From Caecitellus pseudoparvulus (lineage: Eukaryota > Bigyra: Bicosoecida): DNA of 64,000 nucleotides. Location of the stretch: contig CBFFRQ010000014.1 of NCBI GenBank assembly GCA_965644315.1, forward strand, positions 1 to 64,000, read 5' to 3'. Position 1 is the first letter of the stretch. Every line of letters begins with the position of its first letter. The position numbers and the translations under genes were made by a program. The notes beneath the pieces are model-generated. The model saw nothing but the letters and a program-made list of their open reading frames with translations. It ran no database searches and was not told the origin of the DNA. Shown here one piece after another: positions 10,042 to 20,318 of this stretch.

Positions 10042-11382
10042 CTACAGGCTGCCCGAAGAGGAAAAGTGACTCAGCGAAGAGGAGCTCAGCTCCCTCACGC
10101 CGCGAGCACCAGCTGAGGTTCCCTCATGGACGCCATGCACTCCAGTTTCAGCGACTGGGTGTGCTGTACGTGATGCAGGGATGGGGCGCCTGGTAGACTG
10201 CCCCTTGGCCGCTGCCTGCTGCGCTTCATGATCAGGGGCGCTACTTCGGCGGTCAATGTGCCCACGGGGCAGTCGTGACCCGTTAGACTGCAGCGCGGCC
10301 AGGGCACCCTGCAGCACGTGGGCAGACCGAGCACTGACTTGAGAAAGGTGGGGCATGGTCGAGGGTGCATCACTTGGCGCCGATGGAGCCCCAGATCTCG
10401 GCATGGAGGCTATCGGCGGGCCTTCCGAGGGGTTCGTCAAAGGGAGTCCGACAGCTTCAGACCCCCAGGATGCTTCTTCGCTGGACCACTGTTGCAGAGA
10501 GCCAAAAGAGCCCAGTGACTGAGATGGTCCAACACCGACCTCCGGCCTGATCCCTGCACCGCCTTGCAGCAGGTCCAAAACTGCGCGCGAAGCCTTGCTC
10601 CCTCGTGAGGGCGCATCGGACACAGGGGGCGTTGGCTCAGCTTTCGGAGGCTGCGACTTGTGCCCAGCTCTTGGAGATGTGCTTTCCTCAGCTTCACTCG
10701 TGGCGGTTGCCTGTGATGTGGCTTCGGCCCGTTCTGGCGGCAATGACATGCCGGCTGATGTCGATGAAGTGGCAGCGCGAGGTGGCACTGAGACACGAAC
10801 GGGAGCCTCGCGCAGGTGGCGTTTCACAAGGTCTTGACTTGTCCGACGCAATGGCGCCACAGGAATACGCTGCAACACTGGATGCCCCAAGGCTCTCCGC
10901 TTCCAGCGGTGGATCATGCTGAGCGCTACAGGCCCAATATACCCTTGGGAAGAGGTACACGTGGCGGACTCTGCTCGGCCGCTGTCGCCGTTGCTTTGGT
11001 GGCTGACTATGGCAGTCGGCTGTTCAGCCATGCCTTCCATCCTGTGATGCACCAAAGCCCATGTTTGCTGTGCATGCAGTCCATCGAAGTGAAGCGGCGA
11101 GCACTCTGCGGCCGCCGTGTCCAGGAGACCACCAGGCCGCAACAGAGCCGGCGCCATTCCCTGGGCACCCAGTGCTCTGCGACTACTACTGGAGGGTAGA
11201 ACGCCTCGAGGTGGCATGGGAAGAGGCCAGGCTTCCCTGCTTCTGCGCTTGTGGGGCACGTGGCGCTGCTTCTGGCCGCCTGGCACTCTTCCCCGCTGAG
11301 CCTTGGCTAGTCGTGCTCGGTACGTTTGCGCACTTGGCGTGGGTGACACCATAACTGAACTGCCTCTAGAGGTCTTCAGCAT
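10042..11382 (-). CDS. Hypothetical Ser/Pro/Arg-rich protein
   Basis: An open frame of 446 aa from the ATG at 11382; the same frame stays open upstream, with another ATG at 11574. I prefer 11382 because the codons before it are less GC-rich at third positions, as in flanking noncoding DNA. No family recognised. The N-terminal part is basic (QTYRARLAKAQRGRVPGGQK, then RKRR-like residues); the rest is Ser/Ala/Pro-rich with no membrane segment. A stretch reading SRAVLDLLQGGAGIRPEVG may be a short helix. Tail: SSSSLSHFSSSGSL. The long frame in GC-rich DNA could be partly fortuitous, and the gene may contain introns I cannot place. Confidence 0.4.
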   Translation of the reverse strand: MLKTSRGSSVMVSPTPSAQTYRARLAKAQRGRVPGGQKQRHVPHKRRSREAWPLPMPPRGVLPSSSSRRALGAQGMAPALLRPGGLLDTAAAECSPLHFDGLHAQQTWALVHHRMEGMAEQPTAIVSHQSNGDSGRAESATCTSSQGYIGPVALSMIHRWKRRALGHPVLQRIPVAPLRRTSQDLVKRHLREAPVRVSVPPRAATSSTSAGMSLPPERAEATSQATATSEAEESTSPRAGHKSQPPKAEPTPPVSDAPSRGSKASRAVLDLLQGGAGIRPEVGVGPSQSLGSFGSLQQWSSEEASWGSEAVGLPLTNPSEGPPIASMPRSGAPSAPSDAPSTMPHLSQVSARSAHVLQGALAALQSNGSRLPRGHIDRRSSAPDHEAQQAAAKGQSTRRPIPASRTAHPVAETGVHGVHEGTSAGARGVRELSSSSLSHFSSSGSL

Positions 11383-11719
11383 GGCTGTCTGCTGGGGAGA
11401 CCTGAGCTGCTGGGGTGGCCCTGCACACCCCAAAGTGTACACTTCGTGCACACAGTGTCGAAAGGGCACCAAGTGAGCAGGAAGCGCGCAAGAGGTCGAA
11501 TGCAGCAAGCTGCTGACTCGACCAGAAGATGCATCGTTTCCCCGTGTTTCTACTGTGCCATGCCAAGAAGACATGCCGCGGAAACCTGCAAGCCGCACAC
11601 CTTGCGGCGTCACTGGTGAAACGCAGGAAACGCCGCCTACTCGCCCCGCATTTATCCAGGCAGGGAAGCTGTTGCCGTATGGAACAGGGACGCTCTACTA
11701 CGATGAAACTAATAGGGGC
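11383..11719. other. Intergenic or 5' leader of the preceding gene
   Basis: If the hypothetical gene starts at 11382, these 337 bp are its upstream region together with the 3' end of the neighbouring 2003-aa gene. The frame of the hypothetical protein remains open through 11574, so part may be coding. Nothing else is supported. Confidence 0.3.
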
Positions 11720-14700
11720 CTATGGATTTGGAGTGGACTCCGCAAGTGTGTGGGAAAGGGCTGACGCCCCCCATGCCAGCGCCCTGCCTCGAAGCATGGC
11801 AGGCAAGCTCTGATCCCATGCACCGTGCACTGCACAGTCGCACACCCGGCTCTGGCACACATCTTCTTTCAAGGTGTCACAGACTGCAGCAATGAGTGCT
11901 CTAATACGTGGAGCTGGTTGGTCGAGGCCTGTGACAGCAGCACAGGCTTCTTCCCACAGGTGCTGGACCTGCACCGCAACCTGCCCAGGCGAAGGAGCCG
12001 CGGCCTCACCTGAGGCAGTCACTGAGGCAGCGATACAGTCAGACACACAAGCAATCCACTGCTTGCACAGCGCCGGTGTGTCGGCGGGCAGCTGAGCCAG
12101 AGAACTCGTGTGGGCATCAGGCTCCCCGGCATGCGGCTGGGAGCTGGGCTTGAGTGGATGCGTCGAGCACACGAGCAGCCCATCCTCTGGCACACAGCTC
12201 CCTTGAGTCTGCAGTGTGCCCTCAAAGCGACGCTGCGCCGTCGATTCGATGCACATCGCCACTGCCGTGGAAGCCCGGCTCATCATCGACCCGTCGTTTT
12301 GCTCGGGCCTGAGCAAGACGTGCAGAGGGTCGACTTCCACCGCACCAGTTTGGAAGTGGCCATTCCAGGCAGAGAGCAACTCCATCGGCGAGGGAGGAGG
12401 CGATGCGAACGCCGCGGGAAAGGCACACCGCCGCGACCTGTCTTGCACCACGCTGGCAGACAAAGTGCGGCACGCTGGCTGGCACCGCCCGTACAGATCT
12501 TCAGGCTGCTCAAGTGCCTGCTTGAGAAAGTGGGCCAGCCCCTCCTCCAGACTGCACTGACTCTGCACTGCAAAGGCTTCCATGGCGGTGAGGGATGCTT
12601 CCACTTTCATGAGCAAGCCCCCCTCAGCAGCCACCCACGGCGCAAGTGTGACGGACTGGGTGGCAGGGGGGGGCGCCACCGGGGGTGACGCCGTTCCACA
12701 GCTGCTACTCGCCTTGGACACCGGCAGTTGGGGCTCCTCGTCTTTGTGTGCACCCGCCCGCGTGCGCTTCTTGCCCCGCTTGCGAGGTGGCGCGGCGGCA
12801 GCCTGGGGGGCACTCGCTGGCGGCGCAGTGGAGGAATCACTTGCAGACCTTGCCAGTCGCCCAGTGTGCTCCCAGTATCCCATACTGACAAAAGGAGGAG
12901 GGCGCCTGCGATTGGGCGCCCCAGCGCCTGGATCCAGGCCGTGATCGGATGCATCCCCCACTGGCAGCCAAGTCAGAAGGTTGCACCCGGCAGCTTCAGC
13001 TCCAACTGGACCCACGCCACCTGCCACGCCAGCCACACGCACAGGCGGTAAGCTGGCGAAGCCGTCCTCTGCGATGGGCACTGGCAAGGGTGTTGCAGCT
13101 TCACTGGAGTGTGGGAGGGCAAACAGCGCCGCCACCTCTGCCGCTGCCCACTGCGCCACCTGCTCAAGAGCCAGGCTAAGCACGGCAGCTGCTGTGGCAG
13201 CGATGCTCCCAGACGTAAGAGCCTCCAGCGGCGCTGCAGGTGAGCTGCTTGCATCGCTGGACTTGACCACGGTGGGCGCCAGAGCTGGTGTGACGTCAGG
13301 CTGAGCAGCACTTCCAGCTTCCTCACCGGTGGCCTTGGCAGCAGGGAGCCCTGCGGCAGTGCTGCCTGCTGCTCCCGGCTCAGCCAGCACTGCCGCAGGG
13401 ACTTGTGCGGCAAACGCGAGGGCTGCAGCGACCCTGCGGCGAGCAGCGTCGATGCCGCACTGCAAGGTGCAGTACTTGGACATGGCGCCAGCGGGGTGCT
13501 CACATCCAGGCTTGGCGCAGCGGGGTGCAGGGGGGAGATCCCCGCCACTGCCGCCACTGGGCCTAGCCCTGCGAAGGGCGCTGTGGCTTGCACCCTGTGC
13601 CTCTACGCCTGATCGGGACCAGGATGGGTCTAGCTGCTGCAGGGCTGCGGCTGTGGCTTCGTCCCACCAAGCCGCTGAGGGGGTGAGGGGTGCGGCTGCA
13701 GCGGCAGGGTCAGCGGCTGTTGGGTCCAGGGGCAGTTTTGCGGCCAGCCCCTCTGGCGCAGCGGGCAGGGGCAGTGCCGGGTGGCCATCAAGCATGCCGG
13801 GCAGCTGCCGCTCCTCCAAGCCGAAGGGTGCCGAGCCAGCACTGCTGGCGGGGAAGCGCCCTCCCGCCCCGGTAATCCGCAAGTACTCTGCGCCTGCCCT
13901 CGAGAACATGGCCCCACCTGCGCCGCGTAGCTTTGACAAGTGACCCAGCATGGTCCTCTCCAGCTCGGCTGGCGAGTTGGGGACCCCAGGGCGCCCGGGT
14001 CCCCCGCTCAGCGTCACGTCCACAGGAGTGTCGCCCAGGGCAGCGGCGGCTGCGTCCCACCAAGGGCTGCTAGCGTAAGCAAGGGGTGTCGCCCGGCACG
14101 TGGATGCCGCCGCTCCCAGCAGCCGCCTCTGAGCTTGCACTGCGGCGGCTGAGATGAAGGGGGGGACACGTGGGGCACCCTGCTGGGATGCCTCGCCACC
14201 CTGCCCCTTGCTGGAGCCCGTGGCAATCGCTCCCTTGCCCTCCGTGGCGGGCTTTGGCGCTGTCGGCATCGCCGCACTGGCCTTGGTCTTGCTCGCGACA
14301 GCGAGGCGGAGGTTGTCCACTGCCGCGATGGCGCTGTGCACAGAGCCTGCCTTGTCCAGCCCAGGACCCAGGAGGGCGGGCAGGGCAAGGCCTGTATCCG
14401 CGTCCAGCCACACGCCAGACAGCAGCTGCTGAGCGACGAAGCCATTCCACCGCCGCACTCGCTGAGCTGCGTGGGCTGGCGATGGCCCAGGCTTGGCCAG
14501 CGGCACATCGGAAGCAGCCAAGGCAGCAGCCTGTGCAAGCGACAGTGGTTGCAAATGCACCGCCATGGTGGCTCCCACGGCCTTCAGGCTGGTGTCGGTG
14601 CGGGCACGTTTGAAGGCAGGCTCTGCCATTGCCACAGCGGGCACCTTCACCACCACCTGCCACTTGCCCGAATCTGTTTCTCCCCTGCCAGAGCCGTGAT

Positions 14701-17700
14701 TGATGGCTCCCCCGTCCAGGACTAGCTTTGGCGGCTCTGCCTCATCCTCTGGCGCGGAGAGTGTGGTCTTGATCGGCACATGCAGCAGCTGCCGTCCACC
14801 GCCAGCCTGCCGGGCACCCTGCAAAGGTGGCCCGTCAGCAGCCACGTGCACGCTCGCACCCGACACCGCGGCAGGGGCATTGGACATCACGAGGGAAGCG
14901 TAGTTCACGAGGATGCCAGCCTTGACGGCGCTGGCGCGCGCCGCCCTCGCCCGCATGGCTGCACGGGCCTGGCCCTCAGTCTTCCCAGCCCACGGCCCCA
15001 CCGCCAGCGGCGCGCCGTTGCCGGGAGCAGGCGCAGAGCCAGGCGCATCAGGATCTGCCTGGGACGCTTCAGGCCCCACGCCGGGGGTCGGCAGCAGCCT
15101 CTCCTCCTCTGAATCGTACCCTGTGTCGTGCAAGTCATGCCCCAGCACGGCACGCACTGCCCTGCGCTGTGTAGGAAGCACACCTACTGTCGACGTGGCA
15201 GCTGTGCCGGGAGGTGCGGAAGTGGATGCGGCCGACGTGTCCGACGGCGCTCGCTCCACCGGGTGCACCTCCACCGCACCGGGGGTGCCCTTCGGCACGG
15301 CACCAGGTGGCGCGAACAGCCCAGCTGCCTCCAAGCCTGGCGGAACAGCGAACATGCCCAGGGAGCGAGCGTCCTCTGCACCCGCTGCAAGCCCAGTCAC
15401 CACCTCTGCAGCCGCAGCAGCGCCAGCCTCACCAGCGCCGAAAGGCATGGCGTGCTGGCGGTTCGCCAGGCGGGTCTTTCCCGACAGCAATGCGAGACCT
15501 GGCTCTGTGGGAGCCCCCCCGGCAGCCTCAGACAGGGCGGCGTGGCGCACTCCGAGGGCGCTGCTGGAGGTGAACGCGTTCAGGTCGCGCTGGGTCACCT
15601 GCACAGACAGCGTCTTGGAAGTCTTGACGCTGGCTGGGGGCTTGCCGCCAGCTGCCGAAGCAGCGGCTGGCACACTGCCTTTGCTGGGCAGGGGTGGGGA
15701 CGGCGGTGGGATGGTCGTACCGTAGGGCCCTTTCCGCGGCAGCAGGCCCACGTAAGCCTTGCGCAAGGAGGTGCGGAGGGACAGGGAGGCGATGACAGAT
15801 CGCGCGATGCTGACAGCTTCCCCCATGGCTCTGCCAGCTTCGGCGTCCTCCTGAACTTGTGCGCCACTGCCCACTGCCCGTTCAAGGGAGGGCATGCTGA
15901 AGGACGCCGCAGCCCTGAGCAAGGTGTGAATGGAAGGGGGCGACCGAGCCTTGGCTGGAAAGACGCGTGCTGCGTTGAAAGTGCAGTGCGCCTCCAGCAG
16001 CCCGCCCGGCAGTCCCAGGCACTGCATGGCAGCTGCAGGCTGGCCGCAGAACTGGGACGTCGTGCGCTGTTCATGCAGCAAGTGCGCCAGCTGCCGTGCG
16101 CGGCGCCTTAGCTCTGGGTCTTTGCGGTGGTGCTGCTGCCCCTCCTCCACCAACGCCTGCATCTGCCTCACCAACTCGTGTGAAACGAGCTGCTGGCCAC
16201 GCAGGGCCAGGGCAATGCGGGCCCCTCGTTCCTTGCGATGGCGGAGGGAGGGCGACGGTGCCAGCTGGCTCTGCCGCACCAGTCCTGCCACGCATGCCTT
16301 CAAACTGGCAAGATGACCCGGCTTGGGCTTGAGCGCTGTCCGGACACTCGCCCGTGCGGAACACAGTGTCGACCAGGCAGCGTGCACCATTCGCTCTGCG
16401 CGCTTGGCAGACAACTGCGTGCCTGGCAGTTTGGGGGGTGAGCAAGGCAGCAGGCTGGCTGCTTGTTCCGCACTCAGCGCTCCGTCGCGCTGCAACAGGG
16501 TGCCAAACACGCCTGCTGGAAAGGCGTGCACGAGGCGGCCAGGCAGGTTCCGCTGAGCACAGAACGTGGAAGGTTGCAGGTCTGTGCTGCGTTTCAACGC
16601 CGCCTGTGCACCTTGCTGGGTGAGCTCTCCCAGCCGTTTGCGCAGGCGCACGACTGCTCTGAGCCTGACACCTGCGGAGCACTGCAGGGCGCCGAGCCAC
16701 TGCACAGTGCCTGAGCAGGTGGCAGGGGGGGCGATATCGGCGCTGACAGGGGCCTTGGTCTTGGTCACTGCCTTCTCCATGCTGGGCCCGGCAACCGGGG
16801 CAACCGGTGCTGGCGGGGGCAGGCATGAGACGTTAGGGAGGGGGGGGCGGGATGATGCCAGCTGGGCCCACAGCTGCTGCACCAGGCGAGGCAGCCACCC
16901 CTGGCCTGAAGGCGGCTGGGGCAGCGGCGAAATATGGTGGGGCTGGGACAGAGGCGGGTGCAGGAATGTCAGGGCTATGCCCGAGTCACTCGCGGTCCGC
17001 AGGGCGTCTTTGAGGATGAGGTTGGGGGGCGTGCTGGGGGCCGTCGAGGCCATGGGCCTCACGAGGCTCTTGCCGTTCACCATGACCAGCATGTCGCCCA
17101 GACTGGGGCACTGCCCCACAAAGCCTGCCTGGCTGGAGAGACCCACTACGATGGGCACCTGCACCAACGAGGCCGTTGCCGGGTCGGGGCTCGCGCTGGA
17201 GGCCACGCTGCCGCCGCCAGTCACCATGGGCACCTGGATCAGCACAAGGTTCACCCCCAAGCACGCCGACAGTGCGGGCAGGGCGTCGCTTTGGGGCGAA
17301 GTGGACAGGGGTGACAGCAGGCAACTGAGGGGTGGCCGGTCAAACACCCTGCCACGCACCACGACGAGGGGCAGCTTGGAGTGCGGCTGTGCCTTGGAGG
17401 CCGCTGCGTAAATGGAGTGGGGACCGTGCACGCTGTTGAAGTACACCTGGCCACAGCCGACGATCATGTCCCCTTCGTGCAGAGCCGGTGGCAAGCCTCG
17501 GTCGGAGGTGGGTGCTTTGAGCACAACCGCTCCAGTCTGAGAGCTAACTGCCAAAGGCAAGCCCAGCTTTTTGTTGGCATCACACGTGTGTTCCACGATA
17601 CGCAGCCAGTCTGGCGGAAGCCACGCGTAGGGCAGGAAGGTCAGCCTGCCGTTCGCAATGGACGCCCAGATTTGCCTGCGGAAGTTGGCCTGCTCAGCCT

Positions 17701-17731
17701 CCCGCTCAGGTGGGGCGGAAGACATGGCCAT
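11720..17731 (-). CDS. 2003-aa protein with Cfp1-like zinc motif and PDZ-like N-terminus
   Basis: One uninterrupted frame from the ATG at 17731 (second ATG at 17725). Around residues 1400-1435 it has CAKPGC...SKYCTLQCG followed by AARRRV. This resembles the C-terminal zinc-binding motif of CXXC1/Cfp1-Spp1 (CxGPGC...SKYCSDDCG), a subunit of the SET1/COMPASS histone H3K4 methyltransferase. Near the N-terminus (about 45-110 and 125-235) are two segments that read like PDZ folds (HEGDMIVGCGQVYFNSV and SLGDMLVMVNGKSLV, each followed by a hydrophobic strand); that assignment is tentative. A charged helical stretch (about 500-580: ELVRQMQALVEEGQQHH) is also present. The rest is Ala/Pro-rich low complexity. 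I see no PHD finger or CXXC domain, so this is not an ordinary Cfp1. A chromatin role is inferred from one motif. Confidence 0.7.
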   Translation of the reverse strand: MAMSSAPPEREAEQANFRRQIWASIANGRLTFLPYAWLPPDWLRIVEHTCDANKKLGLPLAVSSQTGAVVLKAPTSDRGLPPALHEGDMIVGCGQVYFNSVHGPHSIYAAASKAQPHSKLPLVVVRGRVFDRPPLSCLLSPLSTSPQSDALPALSACLGVNLVLIQVPMVTGGGSVASSASPDPATASLVQVPIVVGLSSQAGFVGQCPSLGDMLVMVNGKSLVRPMASTAPSTPPNLILKDALRTASDSGIALTFLHPPLSQPHHISPLPQPPSGQGWLPRLVQQLWAQLASSRPPLPNVSCLPPPAPVAPVAGPSMEKAVTKTKAPVSADIAPPATCSGTVQWLGALQCSAGVRLRAVVRLRKRLGELTQQGAQAALKRSTDLQPSTFCAQRNLPGRLVHAFPAGVFGTLLQRDGALSAEQAASLLPCSPPKLPGTQLSAKRAERMVHAAWSTLCSARASVRTALKPKPGHLASLKACVAGLVRQSQLAPSPSLRHRKERGARIALALRGQQLVSHELVRQMQALVEEGQQHHRKDPELRRRARQLAHLLHEQRTTSQFCGQPAAAMQCLGLPGGLLEAHCTFNAARVFPAKARSPPSIHTLLRAAASFSMPSLERAVGSGAQVQEDAEAGRAMGEAVSIARSVIASLSLRTSLRKAYVGLLPRKGPYGTTIPPPSPPLPSKGSVPAAASAAGGKPPASVKTSKTLSVQVTQRDLNAFTSSSALGVRHAALSEAAGGAPTEPGLALLSGKTRLANRQHAMPFGAGEAGAAAAAEVVTGLAAGAEDARSLGMFAVPPGLEAAGLFAPPGAVPKGTPGAVEVHPVERAPSDTSAASTSAPPGTAATSTVGVLPTQRRAVRAVLGHDLHDTGYDSEEERLLPTPGVGPEASQADPDAPGSAPAPGNGAPLAVGPWAGKTEGQARAAMRARAARASAVKAGILVNYASLVMSNAPAAVSGASVHVAADGPPLQGARQAGGGRQLLHVPIKTTLSAPEDEAEPPKLVLDGGAINHGSGRGETDSGKWQVVVKVPAVAMAEPAFKRARTDTSLKAVGATMAVHLQPLSLAQAAALAASDVPLAKPGPSPAHAAQRVRRWNGFVAQQLLSGVWLDADTGLALPALLGPGLDKAGSVHSAIAAVDNLRLAVASKTKASAAMPTAPKPATEGKGAIATGSSKGQGGEASQQGAPRVPPFISAAAVQAQRRLLGAAASTCRATPLAYASSPWWDAAAAALGDTPVDVTLSGGPGRPGVPNSPAELERTMLGHLSKLRGAGGAMFSRAGAEYLRITGAGGRFPASSAGSAPFGLEERQLPGMLDGHPALPLPAAPEGLAAKLPLDPTAADPAAAAAPLTPSAAWWDEATAAALQQLDPSWSRSGVEAQGASHSALRRARPSGGSGGDLPPAPRCAKPGCEHPAGAMSKYCTLQCGIDAARRRVAAALAFAAQVPAAVLAEPGAAGSTAAGLPAAKATGEEAGSAAQPDVTPALAPTVVKSSDASSSPAAPLEALTSGSIAATAAAVLSLALEQVAQWAAAEVAALFALPHSSEAATPLPVPIAEDGFASLPPVRVAGVAGGVGPVGAEAAGCNLLTWLPVGDASDHGLDPGAGAPNRRRPPPFVSMGYWEHTGRLARSASDSSTAPPASAPQAAAAPPRKRGKKRTRAGAHKDEEPQLPVSKASSSCGTASPPVAPPPATQSVTLAPWVAAEGGLLMKVEASLTAMEAFAVQSQCSLEEGLAHFLKQALEQPEDLYGRCQPACRTLSASVVQDRSRRCAFPAAFASPPPSPMELLSAWNGHFQTGAVEVDPLHVLLRPEQNDGSMMSRASTAVAMCIESTAQRRFEGTLQTQGSCVPEDGLLVCSTHPLKPSSQPHAGEPDAHTSSLAQLPADTPALCKQWIACVSDCIAASVTASGEAAAPSPGQVAVQVQHLWEEACAAVTGLDQPAPRIRALIAAVCDTLKEDVCQSRVCDCAVHGAWDQSLPAMLRGRALAWGASALSHTLAESTPNP

Positions 17732-18046
17732 ATGATCCCACAGGGCTCCTGTCGGGCACACTGATCAAAGCTTGCAGCGCTCTTATTTCCTGTACGGCTG
17801 AATAGGTCCGCCTCAGTCCCATGCAGCAGCTCGCGAGCGCGCAGGCTTGAACCCTGGCTCGCTGCTGCTGCACCAAGGCGTGCGAACGCTACGCAGACGA
17901 GCGCCGCTAGGCTCCGTGGCAGGGCCAGCACACCCCGCACCAGGCCCAGGAGCATGCCGCTCTTTGGTAGCATGAATTTGCATTTGAATGTCACCAGTTG
18001 ATTGCGCTCCGGCTTCCAAGCGCAAGTGGTGTCGAAAACCGCTAAA
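17732..18046. other. Intergenic region upstream of the 2003-aa gene
   Basis: These 315 bp hold no supported gene. An AT-richer stretch (about 17965-18000, TTTGGTAGCATGAATTTGCA) may be promoter for the minus-strand gene below. A GTTCAA-containing stretch near 17850 looks superficially like a tRNA T-arm but lacks a matching acceptor stem. Confidence 0.35.
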
Positions 18047-19801
18047 TCACCTGTCAGCGCTCTGCGCTTCGCGATTGACTGGCGCTGGGGGGGGAATCCG
18101 CATGGCTTCTGGGTAATAAAGCTGTGGGCTGTTGCGAAGCGCCCGTAGTTCATCCGGCCTGCAAACGTGGCGGTCAAAAGGCGCGTGCCGCGGGGTGGCA
18201 GCACTACACGCGCCCACGTCAACACTCAGCGCATCGCATCGCGGCACATGCAGCACGCACTCAGTGGCAGCACGCATGGCGCCAACTTCAATGCGGCGGT
18301 ATTCATCATCTCGCATGAGGGCCCGTTCAATTTGCCGCAAGCGTTTCATCAAGCGCTGCTCCATTTGCTCGTCTGTGTGCATCTGCAATAGGGCAAGTTG
18401 CAACGGCGCGGTGTGTGGACGGAGGGCGGCGAGAGTGTTGAACAAGGCAACGCCGAGCATGACACGCCATCGTCCTTGGCAGACGTACCTTGATGGGAAG
18501 CCACTCCCACCAGCCGTCGTCGTAGGAATCCACAGGCTGGGGCTGGAACGGGTGCGCAGCACCGCTGCTTGGGTCAAACGCGCCAAGCGCCCCTGGCTCT
18601 AGCGCCGCCAGTACTTCCTCCTCTGACACCTCCACCCCTGTTGCTTCAGCCATGGCAGCACGTGCACGGCGCTGCGCTGCCCTCTGCTCCTGCTCTATGA
18701 TGCGAGCGTGGGCTGGTGCGCCTGCAGCTGCGGGATTTGTCAGCGGTGACTGCCTGCGCAGCTCTGCCCTGGTCGGCACATCTGACAAGTCGTCTGCACC
18801 GGACCCCCCCTCCCTGCGCGTGCCAGGTGTGTACCCCGACACTGCAGACGGCGACGCATGCACAACCGGCGGTGACACACCGTAGGCCTCCAAATTCGCC
18901 TTGTTCGCCTGCAGCCACGCCACCCGAGCTGCCGCCGCCTCATCAGGCGTCATGTCATGGAAGGAGTCCTGGCTGGAGCGGAAGGGGGCCAGGACTGCGG
19001 CGGGGCTGACAGCAGAGGAGGCACTGCCTGCCTGGCCGCTCGGCCCGGCGGCCACTTGGGCCTCGGAGCCACGGGGGACAAGGTTGGGGCCGTGCTTGGC
19101 TTGCAGCTGGGCATCCTCCTCCCGAAGCGCCTTCTCCTTCAGCACAAACCGGCGGTATGCTTCCGTGCGCCCGGCCACGATGTCGTATGCTGACTGCGCG
19201 CAGTACGCAGCGCCACCCCACACCAGGGCTCCCTGCGCCCCACGCAACACGCTGCCTGTGAAAAGGGTCGTCAGCAAGCCCCCTGCCATGCTGCCTGACA
19301 CGGCCGAGTTGAACTTTCCGTGCTCGCCGTGGTACGCTGTGAGTCCTTCCCGAAACGCTGCGCGTGTGGTCGACGGCATGCGTTTTACCAGCATAGTGCA
19401 CGACGCACAGCGGCGCGCCTACTCACCGAAAAAGGTGCCACCGAATACCATGTAGTTCATGCCCATGCTGACAGCGTAAAAGCCGACGTTCTGGCGCCGC
19501 ATGGCAGCGATGGAGGCGCCGAAGGCCACACCAAAGCCAGCTGCAAGGAAGCATGGTAAACAAGGCAGTCAAGAAAGCTCAGAACGCCAATGCGCGGTGC
19601 CCAACAGGACGTACCAGCGTATAACGTGTTGCGTGCCGCGTGAGAGATACGATAGACCAGGTCTGTGGCCAAAGGAGGTGTCGGGTGGCGCCAGCGAACG
19701 CAGGCAGCATTTCGATTTCCGCTCTCACCTGGCCCGTCCTCGGCCATGAGCCCGCCCCCTGCGGCCTCCCGCCGGCGGGGATCTTCTGAGGATACTGCCA
19801 T
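18047..19801 (-). CDS. Tim17/Tim22/Tim23-family mitochondrial protein with long C-terminal extension
   Basis: Exons (minus strand) 19801-19729, 19662-19615, 19540-19427, 19357-18489 and 18382-18047 give 479 aa; introns 66, 74, 69 and 106 nt. Joining the first four exons yields a glycine-rich hydrophobic domain (about residues 25-130): AGFGVAFGASIAAM, GMNYMVFGGTFFAFREGL, SAVSGSMAGGLLTTLFTG and LRGAQGALVWGGAAY. This is the spacing and small-residue pattern of Tim17-family inner-membrane translocase or preprotein/amino-acid transporter proteins, with about four membrane helices. Beyond it lie about 350 residues not seen in core family members: an Ala/Pro-rich linker, SYDDGWWEWLPIK, then a charged helix MHTDEQMEQRLMKRLRQIER. 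The core Tim17 call is good; whether it works as a translocase pore subunit or another family member is unknown. The final exon is the least certain. Confidence 0.75.
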
Positions 19802-20318
19802 ACTTGTTCTTCGAAGCGTCGGCACCCCCCACTCGCTAGCCCTTCAACCTGAGGCGTCCACAGGCCAGGTTGTGTGGCTTTGGCCTCGTCACTCGCTCAA
19901 GGCCACCAACCCAACCAGAGCTGGACTGCAGTGACACAAGCAAATGCTCGGTCAACAGTGCGGCGCGAAGGCGACATGTTCGTGGCTTGTGATTTGGCTG
20001 TGCCAGATGCTGCCTGCGCATTGATCCTGGCACTGCGTACCACGCCTGCGCGTGTTGGCACTTCGTGCACAGGCCTCAGCGGGCTGCCACAGCAGGGCTG
20101 GCACGCACACACTGCCAAACAATTCAATTCACTATCTCTACACATCGCCGGGCTGGCAGTCGTGCTCACTGTGATTGCAGCCTTGTGCTTAGCTCGCAAG
20201 TCTCGTTGGCGTGTCTGCACTTCCCTCATCCAAGCTCGCGAGAGCAGCTCGCTGACTCAGGCCCTTGCTTTGCAGCGCTGCCCAGTGTGCCCTTGCTTAG
20301 TAGTTGTTCCTTTGAGCC
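19802..20318. promoter_or_regulatory. Divergent promoter region between Tim17-like gene and RPN11
   Basis: These 517 bp separate two genes transcribed in opposite directions, so both promoters should lie here. The only compositional landmark is an AT-richer patch at about 20117-20147 (CAAACAATTCAATTCACTAT), roughly 170 bp upstream of the RPN11 start. No proteasome-type control element could be identified with confidence. Confidence 0.4.

Noticed and set aside
12607-16826. Many long open frames on the plus strand opposite the 2003-aa gene
   Set aside because: They are antisense shadows produced by GC-rich codon usage; they lack conserved motifs and overlap a much longer minus-strand frame.
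17800-17910. tRNA-like T-arm (GTTCAAG context) on the minus strand
   Set aside because: Only four of five T-stem pairs form, and no acceptor or anticodon stem could be found around it.
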